NCBI GenBank assembly: GCA_035267185.1
Contig: DATFLY010000036.1
Coordinates: 1-51,066, forward strand
DNA: 51,066 nucleotides
Direction: 5' to 3'
DNA from: JAUIBE01 sp035267185
Lineage (GTDB): Bacteria > Pseudomonadota > Gammaproteobacteria > Xanthomonadales > SZUA-36
Shown: in pieces, positions 26,777-35,965 of the stretch
Layout of the letters: the number at the start of each line of letters is the position of its first letter
Position numbering within the stretch: position 1 is the first letter of the stretch
The notes under the pieces: model-generated
Seen by the model: only the letters and a program-made list of their open reading frames with translations
Told to the model about the DNA's origin: nothing
Database searches by the model: none
Position numbers and translations under genes: made by a program

Positions 26777-29700
26777 TCAGCCGTCGGACGCAGATTTCAG
26801 CACCGGTTCGATCTCGGGTTTATCCCAGGCGCCCTTCAGCGTGTACTGAACCTGGGATGCTTCTCCCAGTTGTTGATGCAACAGGCCCTGCAGTGCCAGT
26901 CCAGCGGCTGCCCCACCCGGACCACCGGCGATTGCACCAATGACTGGCAACGTATTGCCCAGGCCAGGCCGAACGGTAATCAGTTGATCAAACTCCTGGT
27001 CAACCAGGTTAGTCGTTCCGCTAAAACTGATTTGGGCCGCAGAACTCTTGAGCGTGACATCATCAGTGCGTGCCGAACCATTGAGCATTTCGAAAGAGCC
27101 GATGGCTTCATCGAATGCGAAACCCGAATCAAAAACGTCACGAAAATCAAGCGCCAGCCTTCTTGGCAATGCCTGGATACTGAGCAGCCCCAGCAACCTG
27201 CCTGTTCCCGGACTGGCATCCTTGATAACACCACTATTGACGTTGAAATTAACATCGCCGTTCAATCTCGCCAGCTTGAACTGTCCAGGGGAGCCATCCC
27301 ACCAGACGTCAAACTCAACCATCGTCTGGCCGCCCTCGACAGGAGAGGCAATATCAAGCTGTCGCAGGAAATTGCCCAGGCTTTCGGACGTCATTCTTAT
27401 TTCGAAGCTGGAACGATGGGATCCGTTCTCCAATGCCCATCTGCCGCTGGCGCGAACATTCATATCCGGGGATTCGGATTCCACTTTTTCAAATCGAAAC
27501 CCTTCAGCGGTCGGAAATGCCTCGATGCGGGTCTCACCCAGTTCGACGCCTGAGTAACGAAGTGACCGGGCATAGAGGTGGAGCGTGGGCAGGCTAGCCG
27601 GGTCAACATCCATTTGCATGCCAGCTTTCAAAGGCTCATCCAGAACCAGGCGCTCAAATTCGGCGATCAGGCTCTGGTTGCCTCCGTCCATTCCAACGAA
27701 CACGATATTCCCGTCGATTGTTTCTCCGTCAAAATCAACTGCAAAGCTGTCCTGCTCCACAGAATACTCCATGCTCACGTCATCAAACTGGCGGTCGACA
27801 AACAAAATGCTGTCCGCAGTCATGCTGCCGGATTCCAATCGCAGTCCACCCAGGGTTTTGCCTTCGCGTGCCTGCTCAATCACCAGGTCAACCCAATCAT
27901 CGAGGTTCAGGGCGGGGGTATGCCCGGCAAGCCTGAGTAAGCCCGTTGAGGGCATCTCTGGATCACCCTGGCCAACTGCAACTGTACCTTTGGTCAATGA
28001 TGACCAGTTTTCGTCCATCACCATGAGCGCATTGAATCGCCCATCGAGCCTGATCTCAGCCACCGGAGAATCACTTTCCAACGGGATTCGCAATTCAAAA
28101 GGCCAGGCTTCATCAGCTGGCTTTCGAAGCGGTTCGGGAAAGCCCAGCTCGATTCCCCGGAGTTCGGAAACCAGGTTTATTTCGGTTTGCTGATCACTTC
28201 CGGCCCGAAACTCAGCTTCCCACAGGCTGCTGCCCTGAATTCGAGACAAAGGAGTCCAGGTTTCAAAAATTCGTGAAGGAATCAGATCGCGGGCATCGAA
28301 CATACCGACCAGCCGTGCACTGAAACCGTTGTTATTCTCCGATTGTGTGGCGTTGAAATCTGTCACTCCCGGACCAGGTGTACCGCCAGCCCGAACTTCC
28401 AGTGCACCGGACTTACCCTTGTACTCAGCATCGATGTATTCACCGTGAAAACCGAGTTGGTGATAGTTGACCAAGCCTTCAATGTTATCCAGTGAAAAAT
28501 CCAGTTGCGATGCTGTAAAACGATTTCCCTTAAGTTCGAGAAGACCATCCAGGTCGATACCAGTTGAACCCTCGCTCAATGGCACCCGGAGCCTGCCTGA
28601 CGTGCTGGCCGGGCCTTCAAATTCATATTCCTGCAAATCAGCGTTCACTTTTTCGCGAACCGGTGTTTCCTCAAGAAAGGCAAGAATTTCCGGCAACTGG
28701 CTTTGTGACTGGTATTCAACCTGCAGTTCCGGAGTCCTGAAATCGCTGATTGTGGCGCGAATGGAATCCGCTTCAACGCCACCAATGTTCCCCACCCGGC
28801 CGGAAACATCCATTCCGCTATTAACAAAACGCGCAGTGGCATCGACTTCCCGCGCCATTGGCCAGCCCTCGAAATAGTCGACTTGGGCGTCCCTGATCTC
28901 GACAATGGTCTCAAAACGACCGGCACCATTGTCAAACGGCCAGTCATCCATATCGCCATAAATCTGAAGCAGGCCGCTCTCCAGCTGGCCCTCCAGGAGC
29001 CCGGATTTCAACCAGTCGGTGACCTGGGGCTTCATCAGGTCGCGAGGCCAGTAATCCCCAACCTGGCTGACATCCAGACGATCAACCCGTACAACAACAT
29101 CAACCGCAGGTTTACCCGTATTTCCACGAAACCTGAGTTCACCATGAGCCGATACGAATTCGTTTTCTATTGCACATTCGCCAAGTTCGACCTGGTATTG
29201 GCCTTTTTCACCTGGCACCCAAGAAAAATCCACCCTGCAGACTGGCATATCAACCGTCACTGGCGCATCAAACATCCTGGGCCATTCAACCACCACACCT
29301 TTGCCGTTGAGCACCAGGCTGCCGGTCCCTGGTCCGAATTCCAGTCGGCCATCGACATTTGCTATATCGGGCCACTGGCCCCAGTCGCTCACGCTTGCTC
29401 TTCTGAAGGTGCCCGTGGCGCTGCCCAGTTTCATTTTCTCATTCAGGATCATCTCGAAATCCTGAACCACGCCACCACCGCTTGCCGGGATGAAATGTGG
29501 CCACTCTTTTCCTGCGATACGCACTGCCTCCACGGCTATATCAGCTGGAAAACTCACCGGAACCGCATCGGCGCTCACCCACAGTCCCGCACCGCGTGCC
29601 AGATGCCTTCCGATGGCAACTGAATTAAGCCTGACATCTGTTTTTCCAGCGTCCAGCACGAATTCGTTAATATCGATTCGCCATTCATCCGAATCGGCAA

Positions 29701-30643
29701 ATTCCGCGATGAAACGGGTGTTCAGCCTTTCAACCGTGCGGTCGAGAGTGTCGTTAACGACCCTTGCTCCACGAAGATCCAGAACACCTCGAATCCTGTG
29801 ATTGTGACCCGTCCCCCAGCTTCCCCACATTTGAGTCATCAAACGACCTTGTTGAGGAAAAAATTCATTCGGTGGCAGTTGATCGCGAAGCTGACCCAGC
29901 ATGAGTTCCTGGGTGCTGAGCTGCCATTCGGCTGAGACAGGCCTGTCTTCGTCATCCATCAGCATTCTGGCTGTTGCTTCGAATTCACCGTAGATTTCAT
30001 CGCTGTTGTTGCTTGCAAATTGCGAACTGATCTGGACTGACAACTCGTCGCCCCGAATCTGGAGACGGCCATTCAGCGCCTGCAGATTCAGGTCGATCTG
30101 AAGAATTTCATCGATAAATTTAAAACTGGAGTCTTCCAGGATGACTTCACTGATGCTTGCAAGCTGCTTAAGCCCGGACTCCTTCCCGGCACGCGCGTCC
30201 GGTTCTTTATTGTCACCACCCCCCACGCCCAGGCCATAAAATTCAAAACTGCCGTCCTGGAGACGGACCAGGTGAAAATTCGCCCCGGCAACGCGGAAGT
30301 TGTACAGCGCACGTGAGGGAATCAGGGCGTTGAAGGGCTTGATGTCAATCACTGCCTCTTCGATCACTGCAATTTCTTCAGCGCCATCGGCACCCTGCAA
30401 TGCCAGCCCCCTGAGTGTGAGCTGAGGACCAAAAGCTTTCCAATCACCACTGATGCTCTCAATTTCAACCGGTTGCCCAAGTTCGCCGGACAACCACGTC
30501 TCAAGTCGTTCCTGGTATTGAGATGTATAGGGAAGAAAAAGTTTGCCCAGACCAACAATCACGGCACACAGGATGATCACGATGGACAACGAAGTCCAAA
30601 GCAACGTTTTCGCCCGGCGCAGGAATGTAATCGGAGCAGTCAC
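26777..30643 (-). CDS. yhdP: AsmA-like protein YhdP
   Basis: A 1288-residue inner-membrane protein of the AsmA/TamB superfamily. One N-terminal transmembrane helix (about 13-33) anchors a very long beta-rich periplasmic domain, ending in an AsmA-like C-terminal block (LLGLLSIQALPRRLALDFRDVF, then GTTNLVDQEFDQLITVRPGLGNTLPVIGAIAGGPGGAA). E. coli YhdP forms a hydrophobic groove that carries phospholipids to the outer membrane, redundantly with TamB and YdbH. The GTG at 30643 lies six bases after the rng stop, so rng and yhdP are likely cotranscribed. The same rng-yhdP-tldD order is found in E. coli. Confidence 0.93.
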   Translation of the reverse strand: MTAPITFLRRAKTLLWTSLSIVIILCAVIVGLGKLFLPYTSQYQERLETWLSGELGQPVEIESISGDWKAFGPQLTLRGLALQGADGAEEIAVIEEAVIDIKPFNALIPSRALYNFRVAGANFHLVRLQDGSFEFYGLGVGGGDNKEPDARAGKESGLKQLASISEVILEDSSFKFIDEILQIDLNLQALNGRLQIRGDELSVQISSQFASNNSDEIYGEFEATARMLMDDEDRPVSAEWQLSTQELMLGQLRDQLPPNEFFPQQGRLMTQMWGSWGTGHNHRIRGVLDLRGARVVNDTLDRTVERLNTRFIAEFADSDEWRIDINEFVLDAGKTDVRLNSVAIGRHLARGAGLWVSADAVPVSFPADIAVEAVRIAGKEWPHFIPASGGGVVQDFEMILNEKMKLGSATGTFRRASVSDWGQWPDIANVDGRLEFGPGTGSLVLNGKGVVVEWPRMFDAPVTVDMPVCRVDFSWVPGEKGQYQVELGECAIENEFVSAHGELRFRGNTGKPAVDVVVRVDRLDVSQVGDYWPRDLMKPQVTDWLKSGLLEGQLESGLLQIYGDMDDWPFDNGAGRFETIVEIRDAQVDYFEGWPMAREVDATARFVNSGMDVSGRVGNIGGVEADSIRATISDFRTPELQVEYQSQSQLPEILAFLEETPVREKVNADLQEYEFEGPASTSGRLRVPLSEGSTGIDLDGLLELKGNRFTASQLDFSLDNIEGLVNYHQLGFHGEYIDAEYKGKSGALEVRAGGTPGPGVTDFNATQSENNNGFSARLVGMFDARDLIPSRIFETWTPLSRIQGSSLWEAEFRAGSDQQTEINLVSELRGIELGFPEPLRKPADEAWPFELRIPLESDSPVAEIRLDGRFNALMVMDENWSSLTKGTVAVGQGDPEMPSTGLLRLAGHTPALNLDDWVDLVIEQAREGKTLGGLRLESGSMTADSILFVDRQFDDVSMEYSVEQDSFAVDFDGETIDGNIVFVGMDGGNQSLIAEFERLVLDEPLKAGMQMDVDPASLPTLHLYARSLRYSGVELGETRIEAFPTAEGFRFEKVESESPDMNVRASGRWALENGSHRSSFEIRMTSESLGNFLRQLDIASPVEGGQTMVEFDVWWDGSPGQFKLARLNGDVNFNVNSGVIKDASPGTGRLLGLLSIQALPRRLALDFRDVFDSGFAFDEAIGSFEMLNGSARTDDVTLKSSAAQISFSGTTNLVDQEFDQLITVRPGLGNTLPVIGAIAGGPGGAAAGLALQGLLHQQLGEASQVQYTLKGAWDKPEIEPVLKSASDG

Positions 30644-30649
30644 TACTGA

Positions 30650-32119
30650 TTAAACCAGCACAACGTCAAATTGCTCGCGTGAATATTGATCTTCCCGCTG
30701 AAAACGAATGCTTTTTCCGACAAGTTCTTCCATCTCGGCGACTGTTGAGGACTGTTCGTCCAGGATCTTGTCCACAACCAGGGGCGCAGCCAGAACCAGC
30801 AGGGAAGTTGACTCAAACTGGCGACATGAGCGCATGATTTCACGGAAAATTTCAAGACATACAGTTTCAATACTTTTGAGGTGTCCCCTGCCTTCACATA
30901 CAGGACAGGGATCGCACAAGCGGTTGGCAAGGCTCTCGGTTGTGCGTTTGCGTGTCATCTGAACCAGGCCGAGCTCGCCAATTTCACTGACCGAGGTTCT
31001 TGCATGGTCTTTTTCAAGGGCACGTTCAAGCGCACGCACAACCTGTCGGCGATGCTCCTCTTGTTGCATATCGATAAAATCGATGATGATGATTCCACCG
31101 AGATTTCTGACCCGGAGTTGCCTTGCAATCGCCTGCGCCGCCTCCAGGTTGGTTTTATAAACAGTCTCGGAAAGGTTTCTGGCGCCTACAAAAGCTCCGG
31201 TGTTGACGTCAATGGTTGTCATGGCTTCAGTCTGGTCGAACACCAGGTAGCCGCCGGATTTTAAAGGCGCATTGCGTTGTAAAGCCCGCTCGATTTCATC
31301 CTCGACCCCAAACAGATCGAAGATTGGCCGATCGGAACTGTATTCCTCGATTCGATCGAGCCAACCCGGTACAAACGACCTGGCAAAATCCCTGGCACTG
31401 CGAGTCACGTCAGGACAGTCAATTCTGACCCGTTCTATCGACTCGTGCATTAAATCCCGCAACGCCCTGAGTGGCAGAGACAGGTCTTCAAAGACCAGCG
31501 ACTGAGGACCAGGCTGACGACTCTTCTCAGCAACGGACTGCCAGAGCTTACTCAGGTAAAGCATGTCGGCCTCCAGGGCCTCCACTTCAACGCCTTCGGC
31601 ATTGGTCCTGACAATAAACCCATGCTGATCATCTTCATGCCTCAGACCCCTGACCAGCTCCGTTAACCGCTCCCTTTCTTCCTCATCCTCGATTTTTGAG
31701 GACATGGCAATAACATCACAGTCAGGAAGCAGCACCAGGTAACGAGAAGGCAGGCTGATGTTGGTACTCAGCCTTGCGCCTTTGTCACCAAGCGGATCCT
31801 TGATGACCTGGACTATCACTTCTTCGCCCTGGCGAATCAGGTTTGATATCAAAGGCGCAGACGAGGGTTCATCATTTGAATCTTCGGGATCCTGGCGCAC
31901 CATGTCACCAACATGCAAAAATGCAGTGCGTTCCAGCCCAATATCGACAAACGCAGCCTGCAACCCTGGCAGGACCCTTGATACCTGGCCCTTGTAAATA
32001 TTTCCGAGGTAACCGTTGAGCCCGGCGCGCTCAAGCCAGATGTCATTCAACATCCCGCCTTCGACCAGGGCCACCCGCGCCTCTGTGGGCGTAACATTGA
32101 TCAATATCTCTTCACTCAA
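30650..32119 (-). CDS. rng: Ribonuclease G
   Basis: A 489-residue endoribonuclease of the RNase E/G family that matures the 5' end of 16S rRNA and takes part in mRNA decay. An S1 domain spans about 35-120. The catalytic Mg-binding aspartates are in TTIDVNTGAF and IIIDFIDM, and the zinc-link motif is CDPCPVCEG. No RNase E-type scaffold tail is present. The only start that keeps the conserved N-terminus is TTG at 32119, because an in-frame TAG lies two codons upstream. Confidence 0.95.
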   Translation of the reverse strand: MSEEILINVTPTEARVALVEGGMLNDIWLERAGLNGYLGNIYKGQVSRVLPGLQAAFVDIGLERTAFLHVGDMVRQDPEDSNDEPSSAPLISNLIRQGEEVIVQVIKDPLGDKGARLSTNISLPSRYLVLLPDCDVIAMSSKIEDEEERERLTELVRGLRHEDDQHGFIVRTNAEGVEVEALEADMLYLSKLWQSVAEKSRQPGPQSLVFEDLSLPLRALRDLMHESIERVRIDCPDVTRSARDFARSFVPGWLDRIEEYSSDRPIFDLFGVEDEIERALQRNAPLKSGGYLVFDQTEAMTTIDVNTGAFVGARNLSETVYKTNLEAAQAIARQLRVRNLGGIIIIDFIDMQQEEHRRQVVRALERALEKDHARTSVSEIGELGLVQMTRKRTTESLANRLCDPCPVCEGRGHLKSIETVCLEIFREIMRSCRQFESTSLLVLAAPLVVDKILDEQSSTVAEMEELVGKSIRFQREDQYSREQFDVVLV

Positions 32120-32182
32120 GAGCTATACACCCGGCGTTTGAACAAAGTGCTCAAGGATATCATTGGAGCGGTTTTTAAGAAT

Positions 32183-32809
32183 TTAATTCAACAGCGTGCG
32201 CGTCTTGTGCGCAGGCTCAGGAATTTGTGGCAGGCGCAAACCTGCATTTCCAAGCAAAATTGCAGTTTCGAACAGGGGCAAACCCATGATGGAGGAATAA
32301 CTTCCGTTCACTCTTCGAATCTGTGCGCCTGCCCAGCCCTGGATGCCATAGGCACCAGCCTTGTCCATCGGCTCACCGGTTTCAATGTAGGCCCTGATCC
32401 ATTCATCGCCCATTTCAGCAAATTCAACATCGCTGACTTTAAGGCAGGATTCAACACGGCCGCGATCATTCATAACTGAAACGGCTGTAAAAACCTGGTG
32501 CGTTGCGCCTGAAAGGATGCTCAACATATCAAATGCCTCGTCCTGGTCAACAGGCTTTCCCAGCATCCTGTCTCCAACCACCACAGAGGTGTCCGCGGCC
32601 AGAACAATTTCCCCCTCGTGACGATGACCACTTCCGGCAATCACTTTTTCGCGGGCAATCCTCAGCGTATAAGGTTCGGCCGCTTCCCCGGGCAAAGGCG
32701 ATTCATCTATATCCGCAGGTTGTACACGGTAAGAAACACCAATCTGGTCCAGCAAATCCCTTCGGCGTGGTGACGCCGAAGCAAGCAGGATGGCTCGATT
32801 TGAATTCAT
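32183..32809 (-). CDS. maf: Maf-family nucleotide pyrophosphatase
   Basis: A 208-residue house-cleaning enzyme that hydrolyses non-canonical or excess NTPs, probably of the YhdE (dTTP/UTP) subtype given its place beside rng. The start is 32809 (MNSNRAILLASASPRRRDLL); the longest frame adds 21 residues over rlmH. Visible are the phosphate-binding ASASPRR loop, the VLAADTSVV motif with the metal-binding acid, the VGDRMLGKP block and a KAGAYGIQGWAG segment. It starts four bases after the rlmH stop. Confidence 0.92.
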   Translation of the reverse strand: MNSNRAILLASASPRRRDLLDQIGVSYRVQPADIDESPLPGEAAEPYTLRIAREKVIAGSGHRHEGEIVLAADTSVVVGDRMLGKPVDQDEAFDMLSILSGATHQVFTAVSVMNDRGRVESCLKVSDVEFAEMGDEWIRAYIETGEPMDKAGAYGIQGWAGAQIRRVNGSYSSIMGLPLFETAILLGNAGLRLPQIPEPAHKTRTLLN

Positions 32810-32813
32810 TATC

Positions 32814-33284
32814 TCAATCCCGATGATAGGGGTGATTCTGCGTGACAGTCCACGCCCGGTAGAGTTGTTCAACCATCATCACCCTCGCCAGGGCGTGCGG
32901 ATATGTCGCGCGACCCAGAGCCCAGCTGAGGTCCGCGCGTGATTTGCACTCCTGGGACAGCCCGTCAGGGCCTCCGACCAGGAACGCAACATCCCTGCCT
33001 TCCTGCATCCAGGACTCGAAACGAGCGGAAAATTCACGGGTTGTCCATTGCTTGCCACGCTCATCAAGTGCAACCACCAATGCACCGGTGGGAACCGCTG
33101 CAAGCAAATCCTGGCCTTCCGCATTCCTGGCTGCAACCACATCAGCATTTTTTGCTCTTTTCGGCAATCGAATCTGCTTGAGTTCCAGTTTCAGGGAGGG
33201 CGGAAACCGCCGTGAATATTCGCCCCAGGCCTGTTCGGCCCAGGCCGGCATTCGCTGGCCAACGGCGGCAACTAGGAGACGCAC
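32814..33284 (-). CDS. rlmH: 23S rRNA (pseudouridine1915-N3)-methyltransferase RlmH
   Basis: A 156-residue SPOUT-fold methyltransferase that methylates pseudouridine 1915 in helix 69 of 23S rRNA on assembled ribosomes. The FLVGGPDGL SAM-binding knot loop and the C-terminal LSWALGRATYPHALARVMMVEQLYRAW with the tail NHPYHRD are diagnostic. It starts with GTG at 33284, 15 bases after rsfS. The rsfS-rlmH pair is widely conserved. Confidence 0.96.
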   Translation of the reverse strand: MRLLVAAVGQRMPAWAEQAWGEYSRRFPPSLKLELKQIRLPKRAKNADVVAARNAEGQDLLAAVPTGALVVALDERGKQWTTREFSARFESWMQEGRDVAFLVGGPDGLSQECKSRADLSWALGRATYPHALARVMMVEQLYRAWTVTQNHPYHRD

Positions 33285-33299
33285 CTGGCCGTCAGGACC

Positions 33300-33680
33300 T
33301 CAGGTTGCGGACGCGCTGTTTCGGTGTGTTTCAGTAACTTCCCAGAGCTTTTCGATGTTATAAAAAGCACGGGTTTGTGGCAGCATGATGTGAACGATCA
33401 CGTCGTTGAGATCGACCAGGACCCACTCACCAGGATTATAGCCTTCAATTCCCAATGGCTGGCAACCCTGCTCCTTTGCACGGGTGACGACCTTGTCGGC
33501 AATTGACTTGACATGGCGGTTGGAATTTCCGGAAGCCACAACGAAAGCATCGGTCAGTGGACTCTGACCGCTTACGTCGATGATGTTGATGTCGATGGCC
33601 TTAAGATCCTCGAGCGAGGAAATGACCAGATCCCGGAGTTCTTTAGCTGTCAGGACAGCTGACGATTCAGAATTGCTCAA
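33300..33680 (-). CDS. rsfS: Ribosomal silencing factor RsfS
   Basis: A 126-residue RsfS/Iojap protein that binds ribosomal protein L14 and blocks subunit joining under starvation. The family core is INIIDVSGQSPLTDAFVVASGNSNRHVKSIADKV, followed by GYNPGEWVLVDLNDVIVHIMLPQTRAFYNIEKLW. The best start is a TTG at 33680 with GGAAG ten bases upstream, giving an N-terminus slightly longer than in E. coli. The 78 bases between this gene and nadD hold nothing I recognise. Confidence 0.95.
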   Translation of the reverse strand: MSNSESSAVLTAKELRDLVISSLEDLKAIDINIIDVSGQSPLTDAFVVASGNSNRHVKSIADKVVTRAKEQGCQPLGIEGYNPGEWVLVDLNDVIVHIMLPQTRAFYNIEKLWEVTETHRNSASAT

Positions 33681-33758
33681 TAGACAGGTACTTCCGTTGT
33701 GTGCCAGGTTCTGAGTTTATCGCTTGCGCCGCGGTGTCGCAAAGAATCCTGGCTCCGG

Positions 33759-34409
33759 TTAACGCACAGAATCATATAAATCATGCTGGTAGATATAGTC
33801 GATGACGGGCTCAGGAAGCAGGAAACGGGGTGACCGGCCGGTTTTTAAAAGGTCACGTATACCGGTAGAAGAAATTTCCAGCTGAGTCACTTCCAGCGGA
33901 AAGACTTTGCCTGCGGGTGATGCTGTCAGCAGGTCACTTTCATCCACCAGTCTTGGTTGTAATTCTTCAAAAAGGGATCCGGAATAATTGTGGCCTGAAC
34001 CAGGCCTGCGCATCACGACCAGGTGTGCCAGTTCAAACAATGCCCGCCATTCATGCCAGCTGTCGAGCTTATTCACTGCGTCCTGCCCGACCATCAGCAC
34101 CAACGGTGTATCGCCAACCTCGTTGCGGATCTCGGCAAGCGTATCGACCATGTATGAATTACCACTTCGTCGAACCTCCCGATCGTCCACTTCCACCCCA
34201 TCGTAGTTGGCAGTAGCAAGAGCAAGCATGGCCAGTCGATGCCCGGCGCTGGCAAATGTCACGTCGCGGTGTGGCGGTGACCCGGCAGGCAGCAGACGAA
34301 ATTGTTTCAGGGGGAGTTTTTCTGACGCTTCAGTTGCTGCCCTGAGGTGCCCGAAATGCACCGGATCGAAGGTGCCCCCGAATATCCCTATTGCCCCGGA
34401 ATCAGACAT
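33759..34409 (-). CDS. nadD: Nicotinate-nucleotide adenylyltransferase
   Basis: A 216-residue enzyme that joins nicotinate mononucleotide and ATP into deamido-NAD in NAD synthesis. The nucleotidyltransferase motif GIFGGTFDPVHFGHL occupies residues 8-22, with the HFGH active-site pair His18/His21. The C-terminal ISSTGIRDLLKTGRSPRFLLPEPVIDYI block includes the STGIR signature. ATG at 34409 is preferred over the in-frame GTG one codon upstream. It follows the holA stop closely. Confidence 0.95.
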   Translation of the reverse strand: MSDSGAIGIFGGTFDPVHFGHLRAATEASEKLPLKQFRLLPAGSPPHRDVTFASAGHRLAMLALATANYDGVEVDDREVRRSGNSYMVDTLAEIRNEVGDTPLVLMVGQDAVNKLDSWHEWRALFELAHLVVMRRPGSGHNYSGSLFEELQPRLVDESDLLTASPAGKVFPLEVTQLEISSTGIRDLLKTGRSPRFLLPEPVIDYIYQHDLYDSVR

Positions 34410-34414
34410 CACAG

Positions 34415-35440
34415 TCAGAACTGTAACGATACTTCACGCGGTCGACACAAGTACAACAACAGGGCATCCATTGTACGCCAGGGATTACCAGGCGCCTGTC
34501 CCTTGCCCTGCATATCGATGGTTGCAAGGCATCGGAATATCTTTCCCAGGTGTTCAATGCTCAAACGCTGGGCCGCCATCTTCATCGGCCCCTGGCGCAT
34601 CGGCCAGACTCTGGCCCTGGAAAAATAGGTTCTTTCGTCACCCCCCCGTTGTCGAACCTCAAGCAGCCCCCCCGCCAGTGAGAGCTCGTTATAAAGGGCA
34701 GCAGTCACTGGCTGTATCGCAACATCATTGCGTTGCAGACCAGCAGAAACCCGAAGGCATTCTGCGGTTTCTCCCCGCAAAGCACACTCTGCCAATCGAA
34801 AACCATCGAAACGTGAACTGTTTACCACGGCTTCCTCAATGTCTGCCGCACTCAATTGCTGGCCACCGCGCAGCATGGCCAGCTTGTCGATTTCCTGCTT
34901 CGCAGCGAGCAAATTGCCTTCGACCAGCTCCGCCAGCATCGCGACTGCGTCGCGATCCGCATTCAATCCCGCTGCAACCATTCGCTGGGAAATCCAGCCC
35001 GGCAGCTCGCTTGGCTTAAGCGGCCAGATTTCAACAACCACACCTGCACGATCCAGATTCTGAGCCCACTTTGATTTCCTGGAGGCTGCTTCCCAGCTGC
35101 CAAATGACAGGACCAGGACCACATCGGGGTCCGGGTTTTTCGCCCACTCTGACAGCACCTTCGATCCGGCCATGCCGGGCTTTCCACTGGCAAGACGAAG
35201 ATCAATGACTTTCTGCTGGGCAAAGAGCGAAGGAGCAGCTGATTCGCGGAGTTCGTTGTCCCAGTCAAAACGTGACTCGGCCACAATCAGTTCGCGTTCG
35301 AGAAACCCTTTATTTTTAGCCGCATCAATGATGCTTTCGCGCGCCTCCTGCACAAGCAAGGGCTCTGCGCCTGCTACAAGATAGACAGGTGCAATTGATT
35401 GCGCCAGGCTTTGTTGCAGCTGGGGAAGCTTGATCGGCAA
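34415..35440 (-). CDS. holA: DNA polymerase III subunit delta
   Basis: A 341-residue delta subunit of the clamp loader, which opens the beta sliding clamp. The N-terminal PVYLVAGAEPLLVQEARESI segment and the LVLSFGSWEAASRKSKWAQNLDRAGVVVEIWPLKPSELPGWISQRM region are typical, followed by the helical C-terminal domain. Start is TTG at 35440, directly after the lptE stop, with AGGAAA six bases upstream. lptE-holA-nadD is a conserved gammaproteobacterial order. Confidence 0.93.
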   Translation of the reverse strand: MPIKLPQLQQSLAQSIAPVYLVAGAEPLLVQEARESIIDAAKNKGFLERELIVAESRFDWDNELRESAAPSLFAQQKVIDLRLASGKPGMAGSKVLSEWAKNPDPDVVLVLSFGSWEAASRKSKWAQNLDRAGVVVEIWPLKPSELPGWISQRMVAAGLNADRDAVAMLAELVEGNLLAAKQEIDKLAMLRGGQQLSAADIEEAVVNSSRFDGFRLAECALRGETAECLRVSAGLQRNDVAIQPVTAALYNELSLAGGLLEVRQRGGDERTYFSRARVWPMRQGPMKMAAQRLSIEHLGKIFRCLATIDMQGKGQAPGNPWRTMDALLLYLCRPREVSLQF

Positions 35441-35441
35441 T

Positions 35442-35957
35442 TTAGTTTCCTGAGCCTTCCAGTCGCTGCAGGATCAACCTCGCCATCAGGTTGGCAAGGT
35501 CTTTTTGCAGGTACTCCTGTTCACGTGAGGCACCGAGAATTTCCTGTTCATCAAAGGAGATTTCCCTGGTTTGCCTGAGCGTCTGACGGGGAAGCAGTTC
35601 CGCACCACCGGCATCCAGCAAACGAAATTCAACCGTATGACTGACCCGGTACTCACGTACGCGGGCGTTGTCGCCAATGGTCAAAACATCGGTGACGACC
35701 CGGTTAACGGGCACCTCCAGAATTGCCGTCGCCTGATCAGCACCGACAAGCTGGACCCCACTCTGGGTCAGCAACACTTCAAGACGACGGGCAAGATCAC
35801 TGTATTCGTTATCAATCACCAGGTTGGTACTGGCCATTTCAGATGGCAAATCAGCTGAGCTGCGCAACTGGAAACCGCAGGCTGACAACATCAGTGCGGT
35901 GACAACAAGTAGCAAAACTGAACGGCAGTCAGCCAGGCGTGTTGAATTTGAGATCAT
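35442..35957 (-). CDS. lptE: LPS-assembly lipoprotein LptE
   Basis: A 171-residue outer-membrane lipoprotein that plugs the LptD barrel and helps insert lipopolysaccharide. The signal peptide ends in the lipobox LSAC, with the acylated Cys near residue 27, followed by GFQLRSSADLP, the usual mature N-terminus (GFxLR). I use the ATG at 35957; a TTG two codons upstream is an alternative. It begins just after the leuS stop. Confidence 0.9.
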   Translation of the reverse strand: MISNSTRLADCRSVLLLVVTALMLSACGFQLRSSADLPSEMASTNLVIDNEYSDLARRLEVLLTQSGVQLVGADQATAILEVPVNRVVTDVLTIGDNARVREYRVSHTVEFRLLDAGGAELLPRQTLRQTREISFDEQEILGASREQEYLQKDLANLMARLILQRLEGSGN

Positions 35958-35965
35958 TTCCAATA

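Noticed and set aside
28883..29623. A 246-codon plus-strand frame inside yhdP
   Set aside because: It is antisense to a continuous, family-consistent AsmA-like protein and has no supporting features of its own.
34207..35019. A 270-codon plus-strand frame opposite nadD and holA
   Set aside because: Its composition is Pro/Ser/Arg-rich and shadow-like, with no domain, and both genes beneath it are clear.
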